Shown here: one piece after another, positions 1-8,572 of the stretch
Layout of the letters: the number at the start of each line of letters is the position of its first letter
Position numbering within the stretch: position 1 is the first letter of the stretch
NCBI GenBank assembly: GCA_036560145.1
Contig: DATBRV010000105.1
Coordinates: forward strand, 1-64,000
DNA: 64,000 nucleotides
Direction: 5' to 3'
DNA from: DATBRV01 sp036560145
GTDB taxonomy: Bacteria; Myxococcota_A; UBA9160; SMWR01
The notes under the pieces: model-generated
The model's database searches: none
Seen by the model: the letters and a program-made list of their open reading frames with translations, nothing else
What the model was told of the DNA's origin: nothing
Made by a program: the position numbers and the translations under genes

Positions 1-254
1 TCGCCGCCGTCGAGGCCGGCGCCGACTTCCTGCTGCTCGACAACTGCACGACTGCGCAGCTGCGCGCGATCGCCGCGCGCGTCGGCGACCGCGCGCTGCT
101 CGAAGCCAGCGGCGGCATCCGCCTCGAGAACGTGCGCGAGATCGCCGAGACCGGCGTCTCGCGCATCTCGATCGGATGGCTCACCCACTCCGCTCCCGCC
201 GCCGACGTGGCCCTCGAGATCGACACCGGAGGGTCCGGGAGCCCCCGGGCATGA
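1..254 (+). CDS. nadC: Nicotinate-nucleotide pyrophosphorylase, C-terminal part (cut by window start)
   Basis: Quinolinate phosphoribosyltransferase makes nicotinate mononucleotide from quinolinate and PRPP in de novo NAD synthesis in the cytoplasm. Only the last 83 or so residues are in the window. The reading frame shows FLLLDN, then EASGGI, then ISIGWLTHSAPAADVALEI, which is the closing part of the family's barrel with the phosphate-binding glycine motif. The frame starts at base 3 and ends in TGA at 252-254. The stop overlaps the ATG of birA at 251 (ATGA), so the two genes are probably translationally coupled. The identification is firm despite the truncation. Confidence 0.9.
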   Translation, partial: AAVEAGADFLLLDNCTTAQLRAIAARVGDRALLEASGGIRLENVREIAETGVSRISIGWLTHSAPAADVALEIDTGGSGSPRA

Positions 255-1249
255 AGCCCGGTCCGGCGCGCGTGCTGGCTGCCCTGCGTCGCGCCGGTGG
301 CCAGACCTGCTCCGGTGCCTCCCTCTCCTCCCAGCAGGGCGTCTCGCGCGCGCAGGTCTGGAAGGACGTCGAGTCGCTGCGCGCGCAGGGCTACACGGTC
401 GAGGCGACACCGGGCGACGGCTACCGGCTGTGCGCGGTTCCGGACCTGCTGCTCCCCGAGGAGATCGACGCGGGCCTCCAGACCCGCTGGCTGGCGCGCG
501 ATCTGCGCTGGCTCGAGACCACCGATTCGACCAACCGGGTGGCGCTCGATCTCGCGCGCGCGGGCGCCGCGCACGGCACCACCGTGGTGGCCGAGGCGCA
601 GACCGCCGGTCGCGGCCGGCTCGGCCGCGCCTTCTTCTCGCCGCCGCGCCGGAACCTCTACGGCTCGAGCGTGTTGCGCCCACGCCTGCTCACCGCCGAG
701 GCGCCGCCCTGGATCCTGGCCAGCGCGGTGGCGGTCGCCGAAGCGATCGAGCAGACCGTGGGCGACAGCGGCGCGGTCGAGATCAAGTGGCCCAACGACG
801 TGCTGCTCGGCGGGCTCAAGACGTCGGGCATCCTGATGGAGCTCTCCGCCGAGGCCAGCCGCGTGGTCTTCCTCGTGCTCGGCATCGGCGTCAACCTGAA
901 CGTCGACCGGCGCGACTTCCCCGAGGAGTTCCGGGCCACGGCGACCAGCCTCGCGAGCCACTGCGGGCGCAAGATCGACCGCATCGCCTTCGCGCAGCGG
1001 CTGTACAATGCGCTCGAGCGCGCGCTCGACACCTGCGCGGAGCGCGGCTTCGAGGCCCTGCGCCCGCGCTTCGAGGCGCGTTTCCGGATGCGCGGCCGCC
1101 CGCTCACGGTGCTGGAGCTCGACGGGGCCCGGCAGAGCGGCGTGGCGGAGGGCGTCGCCGCGGACGGCGCCCTGCTGCTCCGGCGCGACGATGGCTCGCT
1201 CGTGCGCGTCGTCGCGGGCGACGTGACGATTGCGAAGGAGAAGACGTGA
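251..1249 (+). CDS. birA: Bifunctional biotin--[acetyl-CoA-carboxylase] ligase / biotin operon repressor BirA
   Basis: Activates biotin with ATP and attaches it to biotin carrier proteins. The N-terminal roughly 65 residues form a winged helix like that of repressor-type BirA proteins (QQGVSRAQVWKDVESLRAQG). The catalytic domain has the biotinyl-AMP loop GRGRLGRAFFSPPRRNLYGS and the KWPNDVLL motif, followed by a small SH3-like C-terminal domain. I chose the ATG at 251 over an in-frame ATG at 176 because it overlaps the nadC stop and removes an arginine-rich false extension. The product is 332 aa, normal for the long BirA form. The DNA-binding domain suggests autoregulation, but no biotin operator was identified here. 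Confidence 0.93.
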   Translation: MKPGPARVLAALRRAGGQTCSGASLSSQQGVSRAQVWKDVESLRAQGYTVEATPGDGYRLCAVPDLLLPEEIDAGLQTRWLARDLRWLETTDSTNRVALDLARAGAAHGTTVVAEAQTAGRGRLGRAFFSPPRRNLYGSSVLRPRLLTAEAPPWILASAVAVAEAIEQTVGDSGAVEIKWPNDVLLGGLKTSGILMELSAEASRVVFLVLGIGVNLNVDRRDFPEEFRATATSLASHCGRKIDRIAFAQRLYNALERALDTCAERGFEALRPRFEARFRMRGRPLTVLELDGARQSGVAEGVAADGALLLRRDDGSLVRVVAGDVTIAKEKT

Positions 1250-2067
1250 CCACGCTGCTCGTGATCGACATCGGCAATACCAACGTCTCGCTCGGTCTGT
1301 TCGACTATTCCGACGAGAAGACCGGCCAGCTCGCCCACCACTGGCGGATCGGAACCCACCGCGAGCAGACCTCGGACGAGGTGGCGCTCACGCTCTCCGC
1401 CCTCTTCGCCCACGCGGAGCGGGACACGGCGGAGGTGACCGACATGATCATCTCGAGCGTGGTGCCTCCCCTGCTGCCGATCTGGGAGCGCGTCTCCGCG
1501 AAGCTCTTCGAGCGCCCCGCGCTGGTCGTCGGGCCCGGCATCCGCACCGGCATGCCCGTGCGCTACGAGAACCCGCGCGAGGTCGGCGCGGACCGGATCG
1601 TGAACGCGGTGGCCGCCTTCGAGATGTTCGGAGGGCCGGTGATCGCGGTCGACTTCGGCACCGCCACCACCTTCGACTGCGTCTCGCGCGAAGGCGAGTA
1701 CCTGGGCGGAGCGATCTTCCCGGGCATCCACATCTCGATGGAGGCGCTCTTCGAGCGAGCCTCCATGCTGCACCGGGTCGAGCTCGCGCGCCCGAAGTCC
1801 GTGATCGGCAAGACCACCACCGGCGCGCTCCAGTCGGGCCTGCTCTTCGGCTACGCGGGCGTGGTGGACGCCATGGTCGAGCGGATCCGCGGGGAGCTGG
1901 GCCAGGACGCGCGCGTGGTCGCCACCGGCGGCCTCGCGCACCGCGTCGCCGACGAGACCCGCAGCATCGAGCGGGTCGAGCCCTTCCTCACGCTGGAAGG
2001 CCTCCGGATCATCTTCGAGAAGAACCGACCCTCCCCCGAGACCTCGCGAAAGGAGCGGGCCACATGA
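1246..2067 (+). CDS. coaX: Type III pantothenate kinase CoaX
   Basis: Phosphorylates pantothenate in the first step of CoA synthesis. The GTG start at 1246 overlaps the birA stop by 4 bp (GTGA). The 273-aa product has the N-terminal phosphate loop VIDIGNTN, the ENPREVGADRIVNAVAA segment and the DFGTATTFD motif that define the type III kinases of the ASKHA fold. This family differs from CoaA and is not inhibited by CoA. A birA-coaX neighbourhood is common in bacteria. The last residues (SPETSRKERAT) are charged and probably disordered. Its TGA overlaps the ATG of the EF-G paralogue at 2064, continuing the chain of coupled genes. Confidence 0.93.
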   Translation: MTTLLVIDIGNTNVSLGLFDYSDEKTGQLAHHWRIGTHREQTSDEVALTLSALFAHAERDTAEVTDMIISSVVPPLLPIWERVSAKLFERPALVVGPGIRTGMPVRYENPREVGADRIVNAVAAFEMFGGPVIAVDFGTATTFDCVSREGEYLGGAIFPGIHISMEALFERASMLHRVELARPKSVIGKTTTGALQSGLLFGYAGVVDAMVERIRGELGQDARVVATGGLAHRVADETRSIERVEPFLTLEGLRIIFEKNRPSPETSRKERAT

Positions 2068-4127
2068 AGAACGTGAAGGTGAACGACACCCACAACTTCG
2101 CCATCGTCGGCCATTCCGGAGACGGCAAGACCTCCCTCGGCGAGGCGCTCCTCCACGCCGCCGGCGCCACCGCGACGCTCGGACGCGTCGACGACGGCAG
2201 CTCGCAGCTCAACTACCTGCCCGAGGAGAAGGAGCGGCGCCACACCATCACGAGCTCGGTCTACGCCTTCGACTCCGGCGGACGCCACCTGACGCTGGTC
2301 GACACGCCGGGCGACTCGAACTTCCAGGCCGACGGCCAGATCGCCCTGCACGCGCTCGACGGCGCGGTGCTGGTCTGCTCGGCGGTGGGCGGCGTCAAGG
2401 TCGGCACCTCCCGCATGTGGCACGCCTGCCAGCGGCTCGGGGTTCCAGCGCTCGCCTTCGTGAACGGGCTCGACCGCGAGCACGCCGATTTCGAGGCGGC
2501 CCTCGAATCGCTGCGCGCGCTCGAGCTGAAGCCGGTGGTTTTGACCCTGCCGATCGGAGCGGAGTCGCGCTTCCAGGGCGTGATCGACCTGCTGCGCATG
2601 AAGGCGCTCACCCGCGAGGGCGAGCGCGAGATCCCCGCCGAGCTCGCGGGCGCCGCGCGCGACGCGCGCCAGCAGCTGGTCGAGACCGTCGCCGAGTGCG
2701 ACGACGCGCTGCTCGAGAAGTATCTCGAAGAGGGCGCGCTCGCCGAGGACGAGATCCTGCGCGGCCTGGTGGCCGGCACGCGCGCGCGCTCGATCACGCC
2801 GCTGCTGTGCGGCTCGGCCACGCTCGAGCTGGGCGTCGCGCCGCTCCTGTGGGGGGCGACCGAGCTGCTGCCCTCGGCGGCAGACCGCGGGCCCTGGCCG
2901 GTGGTGGAGGGTGGCAGCGGCGGGACGGTCGAGCCGGCGCCCGAGGCCCCGTTCTCGGCGCTGGTCTTCAAGACCATGATCGACCGCTACACCGGCACGC
3001 TCTCGGTGCTGCGCGTGGTCTCGGGCAGCCTGCGCCCGGACCTCACCCTGCACAACGCCACCCAGGGTTCCAAGGAGCGGATCGGCAAGCTGATGCTGCT
3101 GCGCGGCGGCGAGCACGTGGACATCCCCGAGGCCGGGCCCGGCGACGTGGTGGCGGTGGCCAAGCTGAAGAGCGTCCACACCGGCCACTGCCTGACGGCC
3201 GAGAAGGGGGGCGTCCGGCTGCTGGAGATCCCCATTCCGCAGGGTGTGATTTCCTACGCCATCCAGGCGAAATCAAAGGGGGATGAGGATAAAGTTTACG
3301 CTTCGCTCGGCCGACTCGTGGAAGAAGATCCGACGCTCCATCTCGGGCGCGAGGCCTCGACGGGCGAGTTCCTGCTCACGGGTATGGGCGAGCTCCACGT
3401 GCGCACCACGGTGCAGAAGCTACAGCGCATGTTCGGGGTGGAGGTCCAGCTCAAGACGCCCAAGGTGCCCTACCGCGAGACGATCACGCGGAAGGCCGAG
3501 AACGTCGAGGGAAAGCTCAAGAAGCAGAGCGGGGGCAAGGGGATGTACGGCGTCTGCTACCTGACGGTCGAGCCCAGGCCCCGTGGGGAGGGGATTGAGT
3601 TCGTGGACCAGATCGTGGGCGGCGCCATCCCGCGCAACCTGATCCCCGCCGTCGAAAAGGGAGTGCTGGAGGCCTGCGCGGCGGGGCCGCTCGCCGGCTT
3701 CCCGGTGGTCGACATCCGCGTGCGCTGCATCGACGGCAAGCACCACTCGGTCGATTCCAACGAGATGGCCTTCAAGCTCGCCGGCTCCTTCGGCTTCAAG
3801 ACGGCGGTCGAGCAGGCGCGCCCGGTGCTGCTCGAGCCGGTCATGAACGTCGAGGTCTCGGCGCCCACCGCGTTCGTGGGCGACATCATGGGCGACATCT
3901 CGAGCCGGCGCGGCCGCGTGCAGTCGAGCGAGGCGCAGGGCATGACCCAGATCATCCGCGCCCAGGTCCCGATGTCGGAGATGCTCGAGTACGCGAGCCA
4001 GCTGACCAGCATGACCGGCGGCCAGGGCGAGTTCCACATGGCGTTCTCGCACTACGACGAGGCGCCGGCGAACGTGCGCGACAAGATCGTCGCAGAGGCG
4101 GGCGCGGCCCGGGCGACGGCGTCCTAG
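2064..4127 (+). CDS. Elongation factor G-like translational GTPase (EF-G paralogue)
   Basis: A 687-aa protein with the five-domain EF-G layout: G domain (about 1-270), domain II, III, a domain IV with KQSGGKGMYGV, and a closing EF-G V domain. Its switch elements differ from classical EF-G. G1 is GHSGDGKT (16-23), G3 is DTPGDSNF (80-87) with Asp84 where translocase EF-G has the catalytic His of DTPGH, and G4 is NGLD (134-137) instead of NKxD. These features place it with the EF-G-like paralogues rather than FusA. The role is unproven; paralogues of this type have been linked to ribosome functions other than normal translocation. The ATG at 2064 overlaps the coaX stop. No str-operon genes are nearby, which also argues against it being the main EF-G. 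Confidence 0.85.
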   Translation: MKNVKVNDTHNFAIVGHSGDGKTSLGEALLHAAGATATLGRVDDGSSQLNYLPEEKERRHTITSSVYAFDSGGRHLTLVDTPGDSNFQADGQIALHALDGAVLVCSAVGGVKVGTSRMWHACQRLGVPALAFVNGLDREHADFEAALESLRALELKPVVLTLPIGAESRFQGVIDLLRMKALTREGEREIPAELAGAARDARQQLVETVAECDDALLEKYLEEGALAEDEILRGLVAGTRARSITPLLCGSATLELGVAPLLWGATELLPSAADRGPWPVVEGGSGGTVEPAPEAPFSALVFKTMIDRYTGTLSVLRVVSGSLRPDLTLHNATQGSKERIGKLMLLRGGEHVDIPEAGPGDVVAVAKLKSVHTGHCLTAEKGGVRLLEIPIPQGVISYAIQAKSKGDEDKVYASLGRLVEEDPTLHLGREASTGEFLLTGMGELHVRTTVQKLQRMFGVEVQLKTPKVPYRETITRKAENVEGKLKKQSGGKGMYGVCYLTVEPRPRGEGIEFVDQIVGGAIPRNLIPAVEKGVLEACAAGPLAGFPVVDIRVRCIDGKHHSVDSNEMAFKLAGSFGFKTAVEQARPVLLEPVMNVEVSAPTAFVGDIMGDISSRRGRVQSSEAQGMTQIIRAQVPMSEMLEYASQLTSMTGGQGEFHMAFSHYDEAPANVRDKIVAEAGAARATAS

Positions 4128-4168
4128 CGCCGGCCTGGGGGATGCCGGCCGGAGCCGGCGCGAGGGCC

Positions 4169-4182
4169 GGGGCAGCTGCCCC
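4169..4182. repeat. Perfect 14-bp palindrome between EF-G paralogue and helical-repeat gene
   Basis: GGGGCAGCTGCCCC reads the same on both strands. A second self-complementary pair of GCCGGC blocks separated by CGGA lies at 4144-4159. Both sit in the 78-bp gap between the EF-G paralogue stop and the GTG at 4206. They could be a weak terminator (no T-tract follows) or an operator for the next operon. The sequence alone does not decide. Confidence 0.4.
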
Positions 4183-4205
4183 GTGCGAGTGGCGGGGACG
4201 AATCG

Positions 4206-5273
4206 GTGCAGCAAGAGCCTTCCAAGATCCGCCTGAAGCTATCGCCCCAGGCGGAGCGCTACGCGCGCCGGGATGCTCCCCGCGAATCGCGGCTGATGGC
4301 CGCGCGCGGAGCGCTGCCGCTGCCGGCGCTCGAGCTCGCCACCGTGCTGTTCGCCCTGATCCACGATCCCGACGCGGAGGTGAAATCCACCGCGCGCGAG
4401 AGCCTCGAGGCGCTGCCCGAGAGCGTGCTGGCGCCGGTGCTCTCGGGCCCCGCGCATCCCGCCCTGCTCTCCCACTTCGCCCATGCCTTCCGCGAGAACG
4501 AGGCGCGGCTCGAGCCGATCGCGCTGAATCCCGCGGCGGACGACGCCACCATCGCCTTCCTGGCCGGCCTGCCGTTCAAGCGCGTGGTCGACATCGTCTC
4601 GAACAACCAGGAGCGGATGATCCGCGCGCCCGAGATCGTCGAGGCGCTGGGCGGCAACCCGCTCACCGGCCGCGCGGTGATCGATCGCATCCTCTCGTTC
4701 CTGGGCGTCCAGCTCCCGGGCGAGGACGAGGAGTGGGATCCGGCCGAGATCAGCGAGGGCGACGCCGAGGCCGCCCTGCGCGCCGTGCTGGGCGAGGAGC
4801 TGGGCGGCTTCGCGCGCAGCCTGGTCGAGGAGAGCGAGGGCGAGGCCGGCGAGGGCGACGCCTCGAACCTCTACGCGCTGATCCAGAAGATGACGGTGTT
4901 CCAGAAAATCAAGCTCGCGCGCCTGGGCAACAAGGAGGCGCGCGGCCTGCTGGTCAAGGACCGCAACAAGGTGGTCGCGATCTCCGCGATCAGCAGCCCG
5001 AAGATCACCACCAACGAGGTGATCTCGATCGCGCAGTCGCGCAACGTGCACGACGAGGTGCTGCGCCTGGTCGCGATGAACCGCCTGTGGACCCGCGCCT
5101 ATCGCGTCAAGCTGGCGCTGGCGACCAACCCGAAGTGCCCGCAGGTGATGGCCATGAAGTTCGTCAACTACCTCCAGGACCAGGACCTGAAGGCGATCAT
5201 GAAGAGCAAGGACGTACCCACCGCGGTGTCGACCCACGCGCGCCGCACGCTGATGAAGAAGGGAAAGATCTGA
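4206..5273 (+). CDS. Conserved helical-repeat protein of unknown function
   Basis: A 355-aa soluble protein without signal peptide or membrane segment. The GTG at 4206 is preceded by GGGG about 8 bp upstream. The first part (40-130) reads like HEAT-type helical pairs (LATVLFALIHDPDAEVKS, ARESLEALPES). The middle is acidic (about 170-215). The last 130 residues contain QKIKLARLGNKEARGLLVKD and related helices rich in Lys and Arg, a segment I associate with uncharacterised deltaproteobacterial proteins. It overlaps the MglA-like gene by 1 bp (TGATG), so the two are very probably co-translated and may interact. No catalytic motif is visible, so a scaffold or adaptor role is only inference. Confidence 0.75.
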   Translation: MQQEPSKIRLKLSPQAERYARRDAPRESRLMAARGALPLPALELATVLFALIHDPDAEVKSTARESLEALPESVLAPVLSGPAHPALLSHFAHAFRENEARLEPIALNPAADDATIAFLAGLPFKRVVDIVSNNQERMIRAPEIVEALGGNPLTGRAVIDRILSFLGVQLPGEDEEWDPAEISEGDAEAALRAVLGEELGGFARSLVEESEGEAGEGDASNLYALIQKMTVFQKIKLARLGNKEARGLLVKDRNKVVAISAISSPKITTNEVISIAQSRNVHDEVLRLVAMNRLWTRAYRVKLALATNPKCPQVMAMKFVNYLQDQDLKAIMKSKDVPTAVSTHARRTLMKKGKI

Positions 5274-6259
5274 TGGCGAAGGTCAGCTCGCGCGACGCGC
5301 AGGTGAACGCGCGGATCGTCTACTGGGGGATCGAGGGCGCCGGGAAGACGGCGAACCTCCACGCCGCCTACGCGAAGCTGCGGCCGGACCATCGGGGCGA
5401 GCTGCGCGTGGTGCCCACGCGGCTGGATCCCTCCGTGAGCTACGAGGTGCTGCCGATCGAGCTGGGCGACATCGCCGGCGTGCGCACCCAGATCGAGCTG
5501 ATCGCCGTGCCGGGGCCGGCCGAGCAGGCCCCGACCCGCAAGCAGCTGCTCGACCAGGTCGACGGCGTGGTCTTCGTGGTCGACGCCCAGCCCGGGCGCG
5601 TCGACGCCAACATCGCCAGCTTCGAGGAGCTGCGGCGCGCGCTGCGCGCCTACGGCCGCCAGATGGAAGACGTCCCCCTGCTGGTGCAGTACAACAAGCG
5701 CGACCTCGCCGACCCCTACGCCCTCGAGGATCTGCATCGCAAGCTCGATGTGAAGGGCGCGGTGGTGTTCGAGTCCATCGCGACCGACGGCACCGGCGTG
5801 CTCCAGACCCTCTCCACGATCTCGAAGCGCGTGATCCGCACCCTGCGCGAGACGGGGCCCGGCGCGGCGCAGGCGCCGGCCGCGGCCGCGGCGCCCGCGG
5901 CGGCGGCGCGCACGGCCGAGCCCACCCGCGAGATCGCGCTGGGAAGCCCGGCCACGCGCATGGAGCAGGCGATCCTCGAAGAGGGCGATCACCCCGAGAC
6001 CGCCGCGATCGGCGCCGCCGCGCACGAGACCGAGACGCTGCTCGACGGCCCCGCCTGGGAGCAGGCGGCGGACGAGCGCGCGGAGGACGAGGTGCACGGC
6101 TCGCTGGGCCGGCTGCGCGTCGAAAGCGTGGGGCGCGCCAGCGCGACCGGCGATGGCGGCGTGCGCGTCGAGCTGGTGATGGCGGACGAGGACGGCCGGC
6201 GCTCGAGCGTCGCCCTGACCTTCCGGATCGATCCCTTGCCCGAGGACCACCGCAGCTGA
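5273..6259 (+). CDS. MglA-like small Ras-family GTPase with C-terminal extension
   Basis: Residues 12-200 align with bacterial MglA: G1 is GIEGAGKT at 19-26, the beta-strand region LPIELGDIAGVRTQIELIAV leads into VPGP (79-82), and the base-specificity motif is NKRDLAD. MglA controls cell polarity and motility in Myxococcus. Two key positions differ. The residue matching Gly21 of MglA is Glu21, and the residue matching catalytic Gln82 is Pro82. An Ala-Pro-rich linker (about 200-225) joins a roughly 100-residue extension ending in a beta-rich block (LGRLRVESVGRASATGDGG). The family is confident; its activity is not. No mglB (roadblock GAP) is adjacent. It starts inside the stop of the preceding gene and overlaps the next by one base. 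Confidence 0.85.
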   Translation: MAKVSSRDAQVNARIVYWGIEGAGKTANLHAAYAKLRPDHRGELRVVPTRLDPSVSYEVLPIELGDIAGVRTQIELIAVPGPAEQAPTRKQLLDQVDGVVFVVDAQPGRVDANIASFEELRRALRAYGRQMEDVPLLVQYNKRDLADPYALEDLHRKLDVKGAVVFESIATDGTGVLQTLSTISKRVIRTLRETGPGAAQAPAAAAAPAAAARTAEPTREIALGSPATRMEQAILEEGDHPETAAIGAAAHETETLLDGPAWEQAADERAEDEVHGSLGRLRVESVGRASATGDGGVRVELVMADEDGRRSSVALTFRIDPLPEDHRS

Positions 6260-8550
6260 TGCGCAAACGGATCGGCATCTACTTCGCCTCCGAAGAGGCG
6301 CTCGCGCTGCTGCCCGGGCTCGAGTCGAACCCGGACGTCGAGCTGGGCGCCGTCTACGACCCCGACCCGGACGCGATCCGGGAGCGGCTGCGGACCCTCG
6401 AGCGCGGACTCGCGCGTTCGCTGGAGGCGCGCCTGACCTCGGACCTCGCGGCGCTGGCCGCGGACCCGGCCCTCTACGCCGTGGTCGACGCCAGCCCCGA
6501 CGGCGGCTTCGCCGCGCGCTTCCCCGACGTCTCCGAGCGCGGCGTGCAGATCGTGACGCCGCTGGTCGCGCGCCTGCTCTGGGGCTTTGGCGGAAGCCAA
6601 CCCGACCGCAAGGCCGAGCTGTTGCAAGCGCTGCACGAGGTGGTCGAGTCCTACAACCTGACGGTCGACGCCGACGAGCTGTTCCGGCGCATGCTCGAGA
6701 TCGCGCTCGGGGTGACCGGCGCCGAGGGCGGATCCCTGATGCTGCTCGACGCGGAGGCGCGCGAGCTGCGCGTGCGCGTCGCGGCCGGGGTCGAGCCCGA
6801 GCTGTGGCCGAAGATCCGCGTCAAGATCGGCGAGGGGATCGCCGGGCGGGTGGCCGCGGACGCGCGCCCGCTGCGCCTGCGCGGCAAGGCGGATCGCCAG
6901 GCCTTCCACATCGTGCGCGAGCGTCTCGACATCGAATCGGCGCTCTGCGTGCCGCTCGTCCACGAAGGCCGCGTGCTCGGCGTGCTGAACCTCCACCACA
7001 CGACCCGCCCGGACGCCTTCTCCGATGCGGACCTCGAGTTCACCGAGCAGCTCGCGCATCTGGACGCCAAGATCATCGCCCGCGCCCAGGAGCACGAGGC
7101 GATGCGCAACCAGGCCGCGCGCTACGGCGCGGTGCGCGAGGTGCGCGCCCTGCTGGGGGCCAAGACGCCGCTGCCCGAGCGCCTGCACAGGCTCTGCCTG
7201 TTCGTCGCGCTGCGGGCGGGGCGGGGCATCGTGAACGTCTACCTGCACGATCCCGAGGAAGGCGACCTCAAGCTCGCGGCCAGCTCGCTGGAAGGCGGCG
7301 GGCTCGGCGGCGAGTACCGGGTCCCGCTCGGTCAGGGGGTCGACGGCGAGGTCGCGCAGCGCCGGCAGCCGGCTTTCTTGCGCGGTCCGGACGGCTCGCT
7401 CGCCTATGCGGCGCTGCCGCTGGTGGCGGGCGACGCGCTGGCGGGCGTGCTCTCGATCCAGACCGGCGGCGCGGACGCGACCCGCGGGCGCGCGCTCGAG
7501 GAGACGCTGCTCGAGGTCGGCGCCGCCGCCGCCGAGGAGATCGCCGCCGCGCAGCGCGAGGCCCGCATCGCCACGCGCGCCACCAAGGTGGGCGCCATCA
7601 ACGAGACGGGCCTGCGCATGATCGCCGCCACCGATCCGGCGGAGGTGCTGCGCCTGGGCACCTCCTCGGCCGCCATGGTGCTGGAGGCCGACCACGCCAT
7701 CCTCCGCCTCAAGGACGAGGACACCGGGCGCTTCGTGATCCGGTCCTATTTCGGCTCCGCGGACGGCCGTCTCCAACAGCAGCTTTTCCGGCTCGACAAG
7801 CGCGCCTCGGTCGACGCCATCAAGCGACGCACGGCGCTGCTGGTGCGCGACGTGTCCGAGCACCCGACGCTGCGCGAAGGGCCCTCTCCCGTGCGCTCCC
7901 TGATCGCAGCGCCGCTGCGCAGCGAAGGGCGCGTGACCGGCACGCTCGCCATCTACGACAAGGTCGCCGCCGATCGCTTCACGACCGGAAGCTTCAGCGA
8001 GGAGGACCTCCAGCTCTTCACGAAGTTCGCGTCCTACCTCGAGCGCGCGATCGCCAACGCGCTCTTCTACGCCCACGCGCGCCGCTTCCGGAACTTCGAC
8101 GAGGAGACCGGGCTCCCCAACGCCGCCTACCTCGAGAAGCGCATCCAGGAGGAGATCGCGCGCGCGGGCGGGCGCGACGCCGCGCTGGCGCTCGCGGTCT
8201 GCTGCATCGAGAACCTGGCCGAGATCGAGCGGGCCAAGGACGCCGCCCACGCCCGCCGCGTGGTCGAGCGCACGGCGGCCGCGCTGCGCGAGCACCTGCG
8301 TGACTTCGACGTGGCCGGGCGCACCGGCGACGCCGAGTTCACCCTGCTGCTCCCCGAGCCGGGCTTCTCCCCGGGCGACCGCGTGCTCGCGATCGCCCGC
8401 AGCGTGGCCGACGACGTCGCCAAGGACGAGAGCCTGAACGAGCCGCTGCGGGTCGCGCTCAGCTTCGGCTACGCCGTCCACCCGAGCGAAGGCGCCGATC
8501 ACGCCTCCCTGCTGGCCCGCGCCCGCGTGCCCCGCATCCGGATGGTCTGA
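6259..8550 (+). CDS. Multi-GAF signalling protein with degenerate GGDEF-like C-terminus
   Basis: A 763-aa cytoplasmic protein. Residues 1-110 resemble a Rossmann-type fold (IGIYFASEEALALLPGLESN). Three GAF-like modules follow: about 130-275 (GGSLMLLDAE, RIxVGEGIAGRVA-type core), 295-430 (weaker), and 445-615 (APLRSEGRVTGTLAIYD). The C-terminal roughly 150 residues have the layout of a nucleotide cyclase domain (DEETGLPNAAYLEKRI), but the signature reads TGDAEF near 690 in place of GGDEF. It is therefore unlikely to make c-di-GMP. GAF domains bind small ligands or mediate dimerisation. The tight operon with the MglA-like GTPase suggests a sensor or effector partner. The start overlaps the GTPase stop (TGATG). 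Confidence 0.8.
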   Translation: MRKRIGIYFASEEALALLPGLESNPDVELGAVYDPDPDAIRERLRTLERGLARSLEARLTSDLAALAADPALYAVVDASPDGGFAARFPDVSERGVQIVTPLVARLLWGFGGSQPDRKAELLQALHEVVESYNLTVDADELFRRMLEIALGVTGAEGGSLMLLDAEARELRVRVAAGVEPELWPKIRVKIGEGIAGRVAADARPLRLRGKADRQAFHIVRERLDIESALCVPLVHEGRVLGVLNLHHTTRPDAFSDADLEFTEQLAHLDAKIIARAQEHEAMRNQAARYGAVREVRALLGAKTPLPERLHRLCLFVALRAGRGIVNVYLHDPEEGDLKLAASSLEGGGLGGEYRVPLGQGVDGEVAQRRQPAFLRGPDGSLAYAALPLVAGDALAGVLSIQTGGADATRGRALEETLLEVGAAAAEEIAAAQREARIATRATKVGAINETGLRMIAATDPAEVLRLGTSSAAMVLEADHAILRLKDEDTGRFVIRSYFGSADGRLQQQLFRLDKRASVDAIKRRTALLVRDVSEHPTLREGPSPVRSLIAAPLRSEGRVTGTLAIYDKVAADRFTTGSFSEEDLQLFTKFASYLERAIANALFYAHARRFRNFDEETGLPNAAYLEKRIQEEIARAGGRDAALALAVCCIENLAEIERAKDAAHARRVVERTAAALREHLRDFDVAGRTGDAEFTLLLPEPGFSPGDRVLAIARSVADDVAKDESLNEPLRVALSFGYAVHPSEGADHASLLARARVPRIRMV

Positions 8551-8572
8551 GCAGGGGACGTTGCTTCCCCGC

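Noticed and set aside
176..250. Longer birA start at the ATG at 176
   Set aside because: It would add 25 Arg-rich residues translated from nadC in another frame. ATG 251 fits the family and overlaps the nadC stop.
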